DNA from: Oligoflexia bacterium
Lineage (GTDB): Bacteria > Bdellovibrionota > Bacteriovoracia > Bacteriovoracales > Bacteriovoracaceae
Length of the DNA: 64,000 bases
Assembly (NCBI GenBank): GCA_015231955.1
Contig: JADGAN010000001.1
Coordinates: 124,001 to 188,000, forward strand
Direction of reading: 5' to 3'
The notes beneath the pieces are model-generated. The model saw only the letters and a list, made by a program, of their open reading frames with translations. It was not told where the DNA came from and did not search any database. Made by a program: the position numbers and the translations under genes. How positions within the stretch are numbered: the stretch's first letter is position 1; every line of letters begins with the position of its first letter. Positions 9,601 through 17,943 of the stretch are shown piece by piece.

Positions 9601-10450
9601 CGAGAATAACCTTCATGATCTCTTTATGAGTATCACTTAATTTGCTTTCATGGGTCATCACTGCATTGGTATTCTCAGGGGTAAACTCAAGGTTACTCTT
9701 GTTCAGGTCTGGAATCAGTTGTAACACAATTTTATGAACCGACTCCTTGTTGGCATCCATCACCTTCATAATTTCCTCTAAAGTACAATGCTCTTCCTTC
9801 CAACAGTCGTAATCAGTCACCATGGCAATGGTTGCATAATCAATCCCCGCCTCTTTTGCTAAGTATGCCTCTGGAACATTGGTCATACCAATCACTGTTG
9901 CCCCAAAGGAGCGATAAATATTAGACTCTGCTTTAGAGGAGAATTGTGGACCTTCAATACAAATATAGGTTCCACCCTGTAGGTAGGAGACCCCTACTTT
10001 TTCACAAACATGGCCAATTAAATTTTGTAACTTAGGCCCAATCGGGTTAGCAACAGAGACGTGTCCCACTACTCCCTCACCAAAAAAACTGCGCTTGCGC
10101 CCACCCTTCGTCCAATCGATAAATTGCGATGGCAGAACAAACATTTTTGGGGCAACACCTTCTTGCAGTGAACCTACGGCCGATACAGAGACTACATGCT
10201 GGACGCCCAACTTCTTTAATGCGAAAATATTGGCACGGTAGTTAATTTCAGAGGGAAGAATCGTGTGTCCTTCGCCGTGCCTCGAGATGAAATAGAAGTG
10301 GTGATCTCCGCTCGCATCAGAGATGCAGAACTCACTCACTTCAGAGCTTGGTGCTCCAAAAGGGGTCTCGACTCTATGCTTTGTTACAAGTTTTACCCCA
10401 TCAATCTTATAAATGCCGCTTCCGCCAATTAATGCAATTTTGCTTGCCAT
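9593..10450 (-). CDS. mtnP: S-methyl-5'-thioadenosine phosphorylase
   Basis: Cleaves methylthioadenosine, a by-product of polyamine synthesis, with phosphate to adenine and methylthioribose-1-phosphate. The 285-residue protein has the N-terminal phosphate-binding motif ALIGGSGIY, SRHGEGH, the purine-site stretch IEGPQFSSKAES, GMTNVPEAYLAKE and VTDYDCW. The aspartates in this last motif are the usual mark of MTA or adenosine specificity within the PNP/MTAP family. AGGAG lies a few bases before the ATG. It is the first gene of the dcw transcript and overlaps rsmH by 8 bases, which suggests translational coupling. A purine nucleoside phosphorylase role cannot be fully excluded. Confidence 0.9.
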   Translation of the reverse strand: MASKIALIGGSGIYKIDGVKLVTKHRVETPFGAPSSEVSEFCISDASGDHHFYFISRHGEGHTILPSEINYRANIFALKKLGVQHVVSVSAVGSLQEGVAPKMFVLPSQFIDWTKGGRKRSFFGEGVVGHVSVANPIGPKLQNLIGHVCEKVGVSYLQGGTYICIEGPQFSSKAESNIYRSFGATVIGMTNVPEAYLAKEAGIDYATIAMVTDYDCWKEEHCTLEEIMKVMDANKESVHKIVLQLIPDLNKSNLEFTPENTNAVMTHESKLSDTHKEIMKVILGG

Positions 10451-10530
10451 GAATTTTTTCTCCTCGTAAAAGGTAGTTGATCTTCCCCAAATTTAGCTCT
10501 AATCTTTCATACCTTTATTTAAAAAGTAAT

Positions 10531-10568
10531 TCAACAATCGTAGGCCCATTTTATTTATTGATTGTTGA
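10531..10568. promoter_or_regulatory. Inverted repeat in the mtnP/cupin divergent region
   Basis: TCAACAATC (10531-10539) and GATTGTTGA (10560-10568) are perfect inverted arms 20 bases apart, followed by an AT tract. The repeat sits between two divergently transcribed genes, so it may be an operator; no regulator can be named. The rest of the 194-base gap shows no gene. Confidence 0.4.
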
Positions 10569-10644
10569 CCACTTTTATATATATATTATGGCATTTGATA
10601 ACGGTAATTAGTTTTAACCAAATATTGGGAGAGGAGATCCCCTG

Positions 10645-10911
10645 ATGAAAATAAAAATCAACCATCCGTCGGAAGAGAGACTACAAGAACTTGATATAAA
10701 AACGTGGGACAAGTGGGAGTGCGCTCCTTCGACCTTTGAGTGGGAATACTCTCAAGAAGAGGTTGCATACGTCTTTAATGGGCGAGCAAAAATCAAATCA
10801 GAGTTTGAAGAAGTGGAGATCAAATCAGGCGATCTCGTTGTCTTCCCTAAAGGCCTAAAGTGCACTTGGATAATCATCGAGTCCATTAAAAAGGTCTACC
10901 GTTTCAATTAA
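10645..10911 (+). CDS. Small cupin-domain protein (DUF861/cupin_3-like)
   Basis: An 88-residue single-domain protein. The pattern WECAPSTFEWEY, then YVFNGRAKIKSE, then IKSGDLVVFPKGLKCTW matches the small cupin family once called DUF861, which is related to the EutQ C-terminal domain. These fold as a single beta-barrel and often bind a small acid or metal; the reaction is unknown. A strong Shine-Dalgarno GAGGAG lies about 9 bases before the ATG, within the loop of a weak GGGA/TCCC hairpin. It is transcribed alone, divergently from mtnP. Confidence 0.8.
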   Translation: MKIKINHPSEERLQELDIKTWDKWECAPSTFEWEYSQEEVAYVFNGRAKIKSEFEEVEIKSGDLVVFPKGLKCTWIIIESIKKVYRFN

Positions 10912-11000
10912 CAGGTTTTACTTGCCATTTTTTTTCATTCCTATCCTTTGAATATTATTAAAAAAGCACAAAATTCCTCCACCATATAAAACCATTTATC

Positions 11001-11027
11001 TAAAGTATTTCCTCGAATAAACGATGA
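11001..11027 (+). promoter_or_regulatory. Candidate sigma-28 (FliA) promoter for flagellin
   Basis: TAAA at 11001-11004 is followed by 15 bases and then AACGATGA at 11020-11027, against the flagellar sigma-28 consensus TAAA-N15-GCCGATAA. The CGAT core and spacing agree. Initiation would leave a leader of about 100 bases containing a small hairpin (CGTAG/CTACG, 11082-11097) before the AGGGAGGA ribosome site. Confidence 0.5.
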
Positions 11028-11136
11028 GTAAAATAGTCGGATATAGCAACATAAAAAAATCTGACGAAGTTTAATGATACCCGTAGGACCATCTACGCCA
11101 TTATAAAAAGCGTTTAAAGCAAAAAGGGAGGAAAGT

Positions 11137-11973
11137 ATGGGTCTAAGAATTCTAACAAACGTAGCATCGCAAGAAGTGCAAAGAAACTTGCGCGCAGTAT
11201 CCCAAAAAGCAGATACTGAGTTATCACGACTATCTTCTGGTAAAAGGATCACCAAATCGGCAGACGATGCTGCTGGTCTTGCGATCTCCACTAACTTGGA
11301 CGCACAAACCAGAGGTCTTCGGCAAGCAACGAGAAACGCCAACGACGGTATCTCTCTTGTACAAACCGCTGAAGGAGGTTTAAACGAAATTACCAACATT
11401 TTAGTGCGCTTAAGAGAGCTAACAGTCCAGGGTGCATCTGATACGGTTGGTGATGCAGAGCGCGGCCTTTTGAATTCTGAATTTCAAAGTTTGGTTCAAG
11501 AGGTTGATCGTATTTCTGAAGCAACCACTTTCAATGGAACCTCGCTTTTAAATGGAAACTCCGGAAAAGGAACACTGGAATTTCACGTGGGTGCTTTTGC
11601 TGGTGAACAAAACAAGATTATCTTCGATGCAGACGCCACCAACGCTTCTGCCGATAATATTGGGATCAGTGGTCTTACCATCGAAGCAAGAGAAGATGCC
11701 GCCGAAGCGATCAGCTCTCTCGATGGCGCTATCACCAATGTCAGCTCCCTGCGTGCTGGTCTTGGCGCAACTCAAAGCCGCTTGCAATCGACCGTCTCAA
11801 ACCTCGAGATCCAAACCATCAACCAAGATGGTGCAAGGTCGGTGATTCAAGATGTTGACGTTGCCCAAGCAACCGCCAACCTTGCCTCTGCCAACGTTCT
11901 TAAGGCAGCGGGTGTCTCAACCTTAGTGCAAGCAAACAATATCCCAACCGCTGCACTACGATTGATCGGATAA
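11137..11973 (+). CDS. fliC: Flagellin (short D0/D1 type)
   Basis: Filament subunit of the flagellum. The 278 residues contain the conserved N-terminal coiled-coil region (ILTNVASQEVQRNL, LSSGKRITKSADDAAGLAI) and the C-terminal one (DVAQATANLASANVL, QANNIPTAALRLIG). Only about 60 residues lie between them, so the exposed D2/D3 domains are essentially absent. The final residues are the usual export and assembly end. The gene is monocistronic, preceded by a good ribosome site, a candidate sigma-28 promoter and a structured leader. No other flagellar genes lie in the window, so this may be one of several scattered flagellin copies, as in Bdellovibrio-like genomes. Confidence 0.96.
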   Translation: MGLRILTNVASQEVQRNLRAVSQKADTELSRLSSGKRITKSADDAAGLAISTNLDAQTRGLRQATRNANDGISLVQTAEGGLNEITNILVRLRELTVQGASDTVGDAERGLLNSEFQSLVQEVDRISEATTFNGTSLLNGNSGKGTLEFHVGAFAGEQNKIIFDADATNASADNIGISGLTIEAREDAAEAISSLDGAITNVSSLRAGLGATQSRLQSTVSNLEIQTINQDGARSVIQDVDVAQATANLASANVLKAAGVSTLVQANNIPTAALRLIG

Positions 11974-11999
11974 GTATAGTAGCAAAATTTTCTTTACCC

Positions 12000-12036
12000 T
12001 TTACTCCTCAGCCACTAATCTCAAGCGAGGAGTAAA
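12000..12036 (+). promoter_or_regulatory. Hairpin enclosing the ribosome site of the ThiF-like gene
   Basis: TTTACTCCTC (12000-12009) pairs exactly with GAGGAGTAAA (12027-12036), a 10-bp stem with a 17-base loop. The right arm contains the Shine-Dalgarno sequence of the gene starting at 12039. There is no T-tract, so it is not a standard terminator. It could stabilise the 3' end of flagellin mRNA and block translation of the next gene on read-through transcripts. Confidence 0.6.
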
Positions 12037-12038
12037 AT

Positions 12039-12854
12039 ATGTCTCAGAATAGTAATAGCAGTAATCTAGAAAAATTTACGAAGGAAGAGGAACTTTTTTA
12101 TGACAAACACTTTGCCTTTCCTCGCTTTGGAAAAGATGGTCAGCAAAGTTTAAAAAAATCTTCAATCCTCGTTGTTGGCGCCGGGGGGCTAGGCTCTCCG
12201 GCGCTTTTTTATTTGGCCGGTGCAGGAGTTGGCAATATCACGATTGTGGACTCCGATTGTGTTGAGCTTGGAAATCTTCAACGACAAATTCTCTATGGCG
12301 TAAGCGACGTAGGAAAACCTAAAGCACAAGTGGCATTGGAGCGAATCCAAAAGCAAAATGCTTGGATCTCCGTCACCTCTCTTGTAGAACGCCTTGATGC
12401 TACTCGCACACGCGAGCTCATTGCCAATTATGATCTTATTGTTGATTGCACTGACAACTTAACCAGCAAATTTCTTCTTCATGATGAGTGCTACCGGCAG
12501 AAAAAAAATTTTATTACCGCCTCCATCTTCCACCTAAGTGGACAACTCCTCTCTTTTCATTACAAAACTTCTAGTGCAACTGTAGATCTTGCTTGCTGGC
12601 ACTGCCTCTGGAAGCAAACACCTAAAGACAATCCACCTGCAAATTCAATCATTGGAACCACTCCTGGCATCGTCGGAGTCTTGCAAGCTCAAGAAGTGAT
12701 CAAAGTTCTCTTACATTGGAAAAATCGTTTGCAACATCAAGAGATGCTAACCATCAACTTATCTGCATTGGAATTTTTAAAGATAAAATGGCATAAAAAT
12801 CCAACTTGTCATTTCTGTAGAATAAAAATCGAAAGCAAAGACAATCACAAATAA
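12039..12854 (+). CDS. ThiF/MoeB/HesA-family E1-like adenylyltransferase
   Basis: A 271-residue ubiquitin-activating-like enzyme that would adenylate the C-terminal glycine of a sulfur-carrier protein (ThiS or MoaD type). Visible are the nucleotide-binding motif VVGAGGLGSPALFYL near residues 45-59, DSDCVELGNLQRQ, the catalytic-type DCTDN segment, and two zinc-binding cysteine pairs, CWHC and CHFC. There is no C-terminal rhodanese domain, so it is of the short MoeB/ThiF form. No sulfur-carrier or cofactor gene lies nearby, so thiamine and molybdopterin roles cannot be told apart. Confidence 0.87.
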   Translation: MSQNSNSSNLEKFTKEEELFYDKHFAFPRFGKDGQQSLKKSSILVVGAGGLGSPALFYLAGAGVGNITIVDSDCVELGNLQRQILYGVSDVGKPKAQVALERIQKQNAWISVTSLVERLDATRTRELIANYDLIVDCTDNLTSKFLLHDECYRQKKNFITASIFHLSGQLLSFHYKTSSATVDLACWHCLWKQTPKDNPPANSIIGTTPGIVGVLQAQEVIKVLLHWKNRLQHQEMLTINLSALEFLKIKWHKNPTCHFCRIKIESKDNHK

Positions 12855-12886
12855 TTTTAATCAATTTTCACTGAAGGGGCCTGCAA

Positions 12887-14107
12887 ATGGACATCAAAGC
12901 AAAACTCACTGAACGATTTGTAAAATATGTAAAGATCGATACCACTTCTGATCCCGACTCTACCACCTACCCCAGCACCCACAAACAATTTGATCTTGCT
13001 AAACTCCTGGTGCAAGAACTACAAGACCTCGGTATTAAAGATGCTGCCGTAGATGGGCACTGCTACGTCACTGCTACCATTCCTTCTAATTTAAGTGGTG
13101 GTAAAAATGCTATTCCCACCATCGCCTTTATCGCTCATATGGACACCTCCAATGAAGTACCTGGAGAGCACGTCAAACCACAAATAATCTCTCCTTACAA
13201 AGGCGGGGACATTGCGCTTACTTTTGGCCCTGTCATAAAGATGAGTGAATCGCCTTCACTCGAAAAATGCATTGGCCACACTATTATCACCTCTGACGGG
13301 TCCACTCTTCTTGGCTCTGACGATAAAGCAGGAGTGGCAGCTATCATGACAGCAGCAGAGTACCTGCTTAAGCATTCCGAAATCAAACACGGTGATATCA
13401 AAATCGCTTTCACTCCCGACGAGGAGATTGGTCAAGGTGTGAAGTATTTTGATATTAAAAAATTTGGCGCCGATTTTGCTTATACCATTGATGGGGGCAT
13501 GTATATCAACAAAGAGACCTTCAGTGCCGATAGTGCCGTTATTGATATCGCCGGAAGAAACATCCACCCCGGGAAGGCCAAAAATATCATGGTTAACTCC
13601 ATCAAAATTGCTTCCGAAATTATCACTCGCCTTCCGATTCATATGGCGCCTGAAAAAACTTGTGACTATCAACCATTTATTCATCCCATCGATTTGAATG
13701 CAAACGTTGCTGCTGCAAAAATCAAATTCATCCTACGTGATTTTAATGATGAAGGTCTTGTTGTGCAAAAGAAAATTCTCGAAGATATTATCTCAACTGT
13801 TTCCAGAATCTATCCCGAGGCCGCTATCCATTTAAAAACCGCACCGAGCTATCGCAATATGCGAAAAAAACTTGAAGCAAATCCAACAATCCTTGAGCGT
13901 CTTGACTCTGCTGTTAAAAAAGCAGGTGTCAATCTTCCCTTTACTCCCATTCGTGGTGGTACCGATGGCTCTGCCCTTACCGAGATGGGTCTTCCTACTC
14001 CCAATATTTTTTACGGTGGCGAAAATGCTCACGCTCTCACCGAATGGCTCTCTATTGATATCCTAGAAAAAAGTGTCCTCACAATCATCAATATCGCTGA
14101 AAATTAA
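12887..14107 (+). CDS. pepT: Peptidase T (tripeptide aminopeptidase)
   Basis: Cytoplasmic zinc aminopeptidase of the M20 family that removes the N-terminal residue of tripeptides. The 406-residue length is typical. Seen are the metal-binding motifs FIAHMDTS, LLGSDDKAGVA, TPDEEIGQGVKYFD, YTIDGG, and near the end IRGGTDGSALTEMGLPTPNIFYGGENAHALTEW. A ribosome site GAAGGGGC precedes the ATG. It lies 32 bases after the ThiF-like gene and may be read with it. In a predator it would suit breakdown of peptides from prey, but it is also a general housekeeping enzyme. Confidence 0.95.
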   Translation: MDIKAKLTERFVKYVKIDTTSDPDSTTYPSTHKQFDLAKLLVQELQDLGIKDAAVDGHCYVTATIPSNLSGGKNAIPTIAFIAHMDTSNEVPGEHVKPQIISPYKGGDIALTFGPVIKMSESPSLEKCIGHTIITSDGSTLLGSDDKAGVAAIMTAAEYLLKHSEIKHGDIKIAFTPDEEIGQGVKYFDIKKFGADFAYTIDGGMYINKETFSADSAVIDIAGRNIHPGKAKNIMVNSIKIASEIITRLPIHMAPEKTCDYQPFIHPIDLNANVAAAKIKFILRDFNDEGLVVQKKILEDIISTVSRIYPEAAIHLKTAPSYRNMRKKLEANPTILERLDSAVKKAGVNLPFTPIRGGTDGSALTEMGLPTPNIFYGGENAHALTEWLSIDILEKSVLTIINIAEN

Positions 14108-14138
14108 TACTTGGAATTGTTGGATTTTTTATTTCCGC

Positions 14139-14165
14139 TTGCACTTTAATCTGCTTCACTATAAT
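14139..14165 (+). promoter_or_regulatory. Candidate sigma-70 promoter for the secreted protein gene
   Basis: TTGCAC at 14139-14144 and TATAAT at 14160-14165 with a 15-base spacer. The spacer is short, but the -10 box is perfect. A purine-rich ribosome site, AAGAGGGG, follows before the ATG at 14213. Confidence 0.45.
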
Positions 14166-14212
14166 TTGACCCTCTTTCTTGTTTTTTCATTTTTAAGAGG
14201 GGTATATTTTTT

Positions 14213-15769
14213 ATGAAAACAAAAATTTTTTTTTCAGTGGCCCTCCTTGGGATTTTTTCCCTTATGAGTGCCGATCGAGTTACTGCTATAGAGGAGGTTT
14301 CTACATATTTAAACCGCTTTCATGAGAATCCTAGTGCAGTAATGGATGAGGTTGTTCCAAAGTTTGATCTCTATGGAAATGCAATCCATCGAGATCTTAG
14401 CAAGCATGAGCAAGAGATAATTGCCAAGAGCAGAGATCATTTCCGCAAAAAAATTGTTGATAAAAAAATGCTCTTTCGATCATCAGAGGAAAAGTCTTCG
14501 TATGTTAGTGGTGATCGCGTACAAGAGTTGATTCCAGCATCGCTCATGAGAATTGAAAGAAATATCCACGCTCTTGATGCAAAAAGGCTTACCTCTGGAA
14601 AAGTAGCAACACAACCTTGGTCTGATGACTATTGGCCCGTATACAAAGGAGGTTTGGGATTTCGATATGCCGATAAGAAACTAGGAGAAATGGAACATAC
14701 TAAATGGAACAATTTTTTCAATTACGTAAAAACCTATCCAGCTGCAACTTTAATAGAACAAGGAAATAGTAGTCTCTTATCTCCTTCAGAAAAATATGAT
14801 TTGCTGATTGGTGCTAACATTAGTCCCTATGGCAATCAAGGATTAACGGCAAAAATGTGGAAAGAGGGTGATAACTACGCTAGAACGAGTGAAAATGGTG
14901 AAGTAGAAACGTGGTTTGGCATTTGTCATGGTTGGGCCGCTGCCAGTTATATGCTTCCTAGGGCCATTGGTCCTGTCATAGTACAAACAGCAGCAGGTGC
15001 CCTTACTTTTTACCCTGCCGATATCAAAGCACTCGCCTCTCTTTTTTGGGCCAACTTCCAATTTAAACAATCCTCTGTTGGTGGAAGGTGCAATGTAAAG
15101 CCTGAGAAACTAAACAAAGATCGCTCAAGTGGGAGAATCACTGATCAAGAGTGCTTTGACACCAATCCCGGAACCTGGCATTTGGCCGTTACTCACCTAC
15201 TTGGTATGGCAAAAAAAACTTTTATTATTGATGCTAACTTTGATTATGAAGTATGGAATCAACCCCTACTCACTTACCGGTACAATTACTTTAATCCTCA
15301 AACATTTAAAGAGTATGTAAAAGCAGAGAATGCCATGATCAAAATTAAAAACTATAAAAAAGATAAATTTAAAAATTTTCGCTCTGATGATACCTCCCAT
15401 GTTGTTGGGGTAAGGATGAAAATCGCCTACATGGTAGAAAATACCCCCGTACAAAGAGTTGTAGATCATCAACGTTACGATGCGATTAATACAGCTGAAT
15501 ATCTCTACGATTTAGAGTTGGATCAGCGTGGAAATATTATTGGCGGAGAATGGTACCACAACACTCATCCCGACTTCCTGTGGACCCCAGACTATAATTT
15601 GGAAAGTTTGAGTGCCTACGATCGGAGTGTTGAGGGGGAGTGGAACAGTAATAACGCCGCACTTCCCGATTCATGGGCCAAGGCCGCCAAGGCCTCTGCC
15701 ATCAACGCATCTCTCCCACTGGGTAAAATCATAAGCGAACTATTACGCCGTTCTACTGTGGTTGAGTAG
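14213..15769 (+). CDS. Secreted transglutaminase-like (TGase elicitor-type) protein
   Basis: A 518-residue protein with a signal peptide (charged MKTK, a hydrophobic stretch to about residue 20, then small residues near VTAIEE). The core carries WFGICHGWAAASYM (near 240-253) with a cysteine and histidine, then GTWHLAVTHLLG near 324-335 and EVWNQPLLTY near 353-362. This Cys-His-Asp layout and the EVWNQP element resemble the bacterial and oomycete transglutaminase-elicitor family, in which the cysteine is the nucleophile; that resemblance is from memory. The 3' end overlaps the convergent plsC by 27 bases. It is probably periplasmic or exported and could crosslink or cleave proteins at the cell surface; the function is unproven. 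Confidence 0.6.
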   Translation: MKTKIFFSVALLGIFSLMSADRVTAIEEVSTYLNRFHENPSAVMDEVVPKFDLYGNAIHRDLSKHEQEIIAKSRDHFRKKIVDKKMLFRSSEEKSSYVSGDRVQELIPASLMRIERNIHALDAKRLTSGKVATQPWSDDYWPVYKGGLGFRYADKKLGEMEHTKWNNFFNYVKTYPAATLIEQGNSSLLSPSEKYDLLIGANISPYGNQGLTAKMWKEGDNYARTSENGEVETWFGICHGWAAASYMLPRAIGPVIVQTAAGALTFYPADIKALASLFWANFQFKQSSVGGRCNVKPEKLNKDRSSGRITDQECFDTNPGTWHLAVTHLLGMAKKTFIIDANFDYEVWNQPLLTYRYNYFNPQTFKEYVKAENAMIKIKNYKKDKFKNFRSDDTSHVVGVRMKIAYMVENTPVQRVVDHQRYDAINTAEYLYDLELDQRGNIIGGEWYHNTHPDFLWTPDYNLESLSAYDRSVEGEWNSNNAALPDSWAKAAKASAINASLPLGKIISELLRRSTVVE

Positions 15770-16492
15770 GTTTTGATCCAATTCATTAATCTTATCTATA
15801 AATGTTCCTCTTATTGATGCAATAACATCGTCAACATCCTCTCTCTCTTTTGGAAGTTGAATATCTGGCAAAACATCTATCAGCACCTCCCCAGCATTCC
15901 ATCTTCCAATGTCGATATTCTTGTGGATAGAGCTAATAACCACGGATCGCAACGGCAATCCCGTCTCCATCGCCAAATGAAAAGCACCTTTTTTAAATTT
16001 TCCAAGACCATGTCCCCATGAACGAGTCCCCTCGGGAAAGATGAGAATAGAGATCTTTTTTTCAACAACAATCTTACCCACATACTTCATCGTCTTGATG
16101 GCCGATTTATGTTTCTTGCGTTCAATAAGAATGTTTCCGGCAATCCAATAAAGCATCCCAAAAAAAGGAATCATTAGTAGGCCTTTTTTTCCTAATGTCA
16201 CCGTCCCTTTAGGCAGAATACTTCCAATGATAAAGAGGTCAAAACTATGTTGATGATTGCAAACCACCACCGCTTGTATATTTGAATACAGGCCCCCTTT
16301 ATCACGAATTCTAATTTTTATCCCCAAAATCTTAAGCATCAAACCGCCAATGATGTTGCCAGCTATAGCGGTATTATGAGAATGGAATGGTCTTGCCATG
16401 AGGATCAAAGAAAAAAACAAACTCAGGAAGAAAAAAATTAACCCGCCGAACATGTACCTGTAAAATAAAATAACGACTCTTATTCCTTGCAT
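15743..16492 (-). CDS. plsC: 1-acyl-sn-glycerol-3-phosphate acyltransferase
   Basis: Membrane enzyme that acylates lysophosphatidic acid to phosphatidic acid. The 249 residues begin with hydrophobic helices, then the catalytic motif NHQHSFD (HX4D), LIERKK and FPEGTRSWG, the acceptor-binding motif. It follows radA by 27 bases on the same strand and is probably the last gene of a ligA-radA-plsC transcript. Other lysophospholipid acyltransferases share these motifs, so substrate choice is inferred. Confidence 0.9.
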   Translation of the reverse strand: MQGIRVVILFYRYMFGGLIFFFLSLFFSLILMARPFHSHNTAIAGNIIGGLMLKILGIKIRIRDKGGLYSNIQAVVVCNHQHSFDLFIIGSILPKGTVTLGKKGLLMIPFFGMLYWIAGNILIERKKHKSAIKTMKYVGKIVVEKKISILIFPEGTRSWGHGLGKFKKGAFHLAMETGLPLRSVVISSIHKNIDIGRWNAGEVLIDVLPDIQLPKEREDVDDVIASIRGTFIDKINELDQNLLNHSRTA

Positions 16493-16519
16493 TTTTTATT
16501 CACTTTTGTTGAATTTAAA

Positions 16520-17941
16520 TTACTCTTCACTAAATAAAATTGTCTGCAAATCACTAGCAGAAGCAATTCCAACCATCTCGATACTATTTCTTCCCGCATG
16601 CATCTCTTGCGCCTTCCGAGCAGTCACCACTCGCTTATAGTTCATCTGCTCAATCTCTTTAAGACGCATTTCCATCATTGGCACACTTCTCACCTCTCCC
16701 GTAAGCCCTACCTCTCCAATAAAAATAGTTCCACTATCCACGCAATGCGACCTTAGTGAGCTTAAAATAGACGCCATAATGGAAAGATCCGAATCCCTGC
16801 TAATTAGTTTTAATCCACCCACAACATTGATATAGATGTCATAAAATCCCAGGTTAATTCCTAAATATTTTTCAATCACTGCAACAAGCATTGCTAGACG
16901 ATTATTATCTATCCCTTGCGTAGTTCTTCGTCCATTTCCATACTTATTGTCAATAACCAAGGCCTGAATCTCTACAAAAAGGGTACGACTACCCTCGATG
17001 ATCGTCGTGAGTGATCTCCCATACGATTTTGCAAGCGATAAATCTAAAAAGTATTGCGAGGGATTTTTCACCTCTTGCAATCCTTGCTCACTCATCTCAA
17101 AAATCCCCACCTCATTAACATTGCCAAAGCGATTTTTAATCACCCTTAACATACGGTAATGTCCATACTGATCACCTTCAAAGTAGATCACTACATCCAC
17201 CATATGCTCTAAAATTTTGGGGCCTGCAATCATACCTTCCTTGGTAACATGGCCAATAATAAAACTGGTCATATTGTTGGCCTTAGCATAATTCACCACC
17301 TCATAGGTGACTTCTCTAATCTGAGAGACCGTCCCTGATGCCGACATCACCTCTGAGGAAACAGTGGTTTGGATGGAGTCCAAAATAAAAAAAGCAGGTC
17401 TAAGTTTTTTAATATGCTCAACAATCGTTTGCCAATTAGATTCATGAAAAACGTAAAAATTTTTCTCATCCAATCCTAGACGCTTAGAACGATCTGCAAG
17501 TTGTGACATCGACTCTTCACCACTCACATAAAAGACGATACTTCCTGGATCGAGTTTAGCAAGTTTAACCGACAACTCCATAAGTAGCGTGGATTTTCCA
17601 ATCCCCGGTTCCCCTCCAATCAGCACGACCGATCCCGGAACTAATCCTCCACCCACCACACGATCAAACTCTCCAATTCCCGTAATAAAGCGCGACTGTA
17701 TCTCTGCAGAAACCTCTCCAATAGGAATCGGCTTACTCTGTTTGCTATTTTGCTTATTATTTGCAAGCGTGAAAGAGTTCACCCCTTTACTCATGCCGCT
17801 CCCACCACTCGCACTCTCTTCATCATAGAGGTCTTCGAGCATAGTATTCCACTCATTGCAATCGGGACATCGGCCTAACCACTTTGACGATTTATGGCCA
17901 CACTTTTGGCAAATAAATGCCGTTGCTGCTTTCTTTCCCAT
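16520..17941 (-). CDS. radA: DNA repair protein RadA (Sms)
   Basis: RecA-like ATPase that helps process recombination intermediates by branch migration. The 473 residues show a four-cysteine zinc finger (FICQKCG and RCPDCNEW, residues 9-31), Walker A GGEPGIGKST near residue 110, Walker B FFILDS, the RadA-specific KNRFG motif, and a C-terminal Lon-protease-like domain (YINVVGGLKL, FIGEVGLTGEVR). It begins 2 bases after the ligA stop, so the two are co-translated. Confidence 0.97.
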   Translation of the reverse strand: MGKKAATAFICQKCGHKSSKWLGRCPDCNEWNTMLEDLYDEESASGGSGMSKGVNSFTLANNKQNSKQSKPIPIGEVSAEIQSRFITGIGEFDRVVGGGLVPGSVVLIGGEPGIGKSTLLMELSVKLAKLDPGSIVFYVSGEESMSQLADRSKRLGLDEKNFYVFHESNWQTIVEHIKKLRPAFFILDSIQTTVSSEVMSASGTVSQIREVTYEVVNYAKANNMTSFIIGHVTKEGMIAGPKILEHMVDVVIYFEGDQYGHYRMLRVIKNRFGNVNEVGIFEMSEQGLQEVKNPSQYFLDLSLAKSYGRSLTTIIEGSRTLFVEIQALVIDNKYGNGRRTTQGIDNNRLAMLVAVIEKYLGINLGFYDIYINVVGGLKLISRDSDLSIMASILSSLRSHCVDSGTIFIGEVGLTGEVRSVPMMEMRLKEIEQMNYKRVVTARKAQEMHAGRNSIEMVGIASASDLQTILFSEE

Positions 17942-17943
17942 AA

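Noticed and set aside
10941-11399. Minus-strand frame across the flagellin promoter and 5' end
   Set aside because: It overlaps the certain flagellin gene and its leader and shows no family features.
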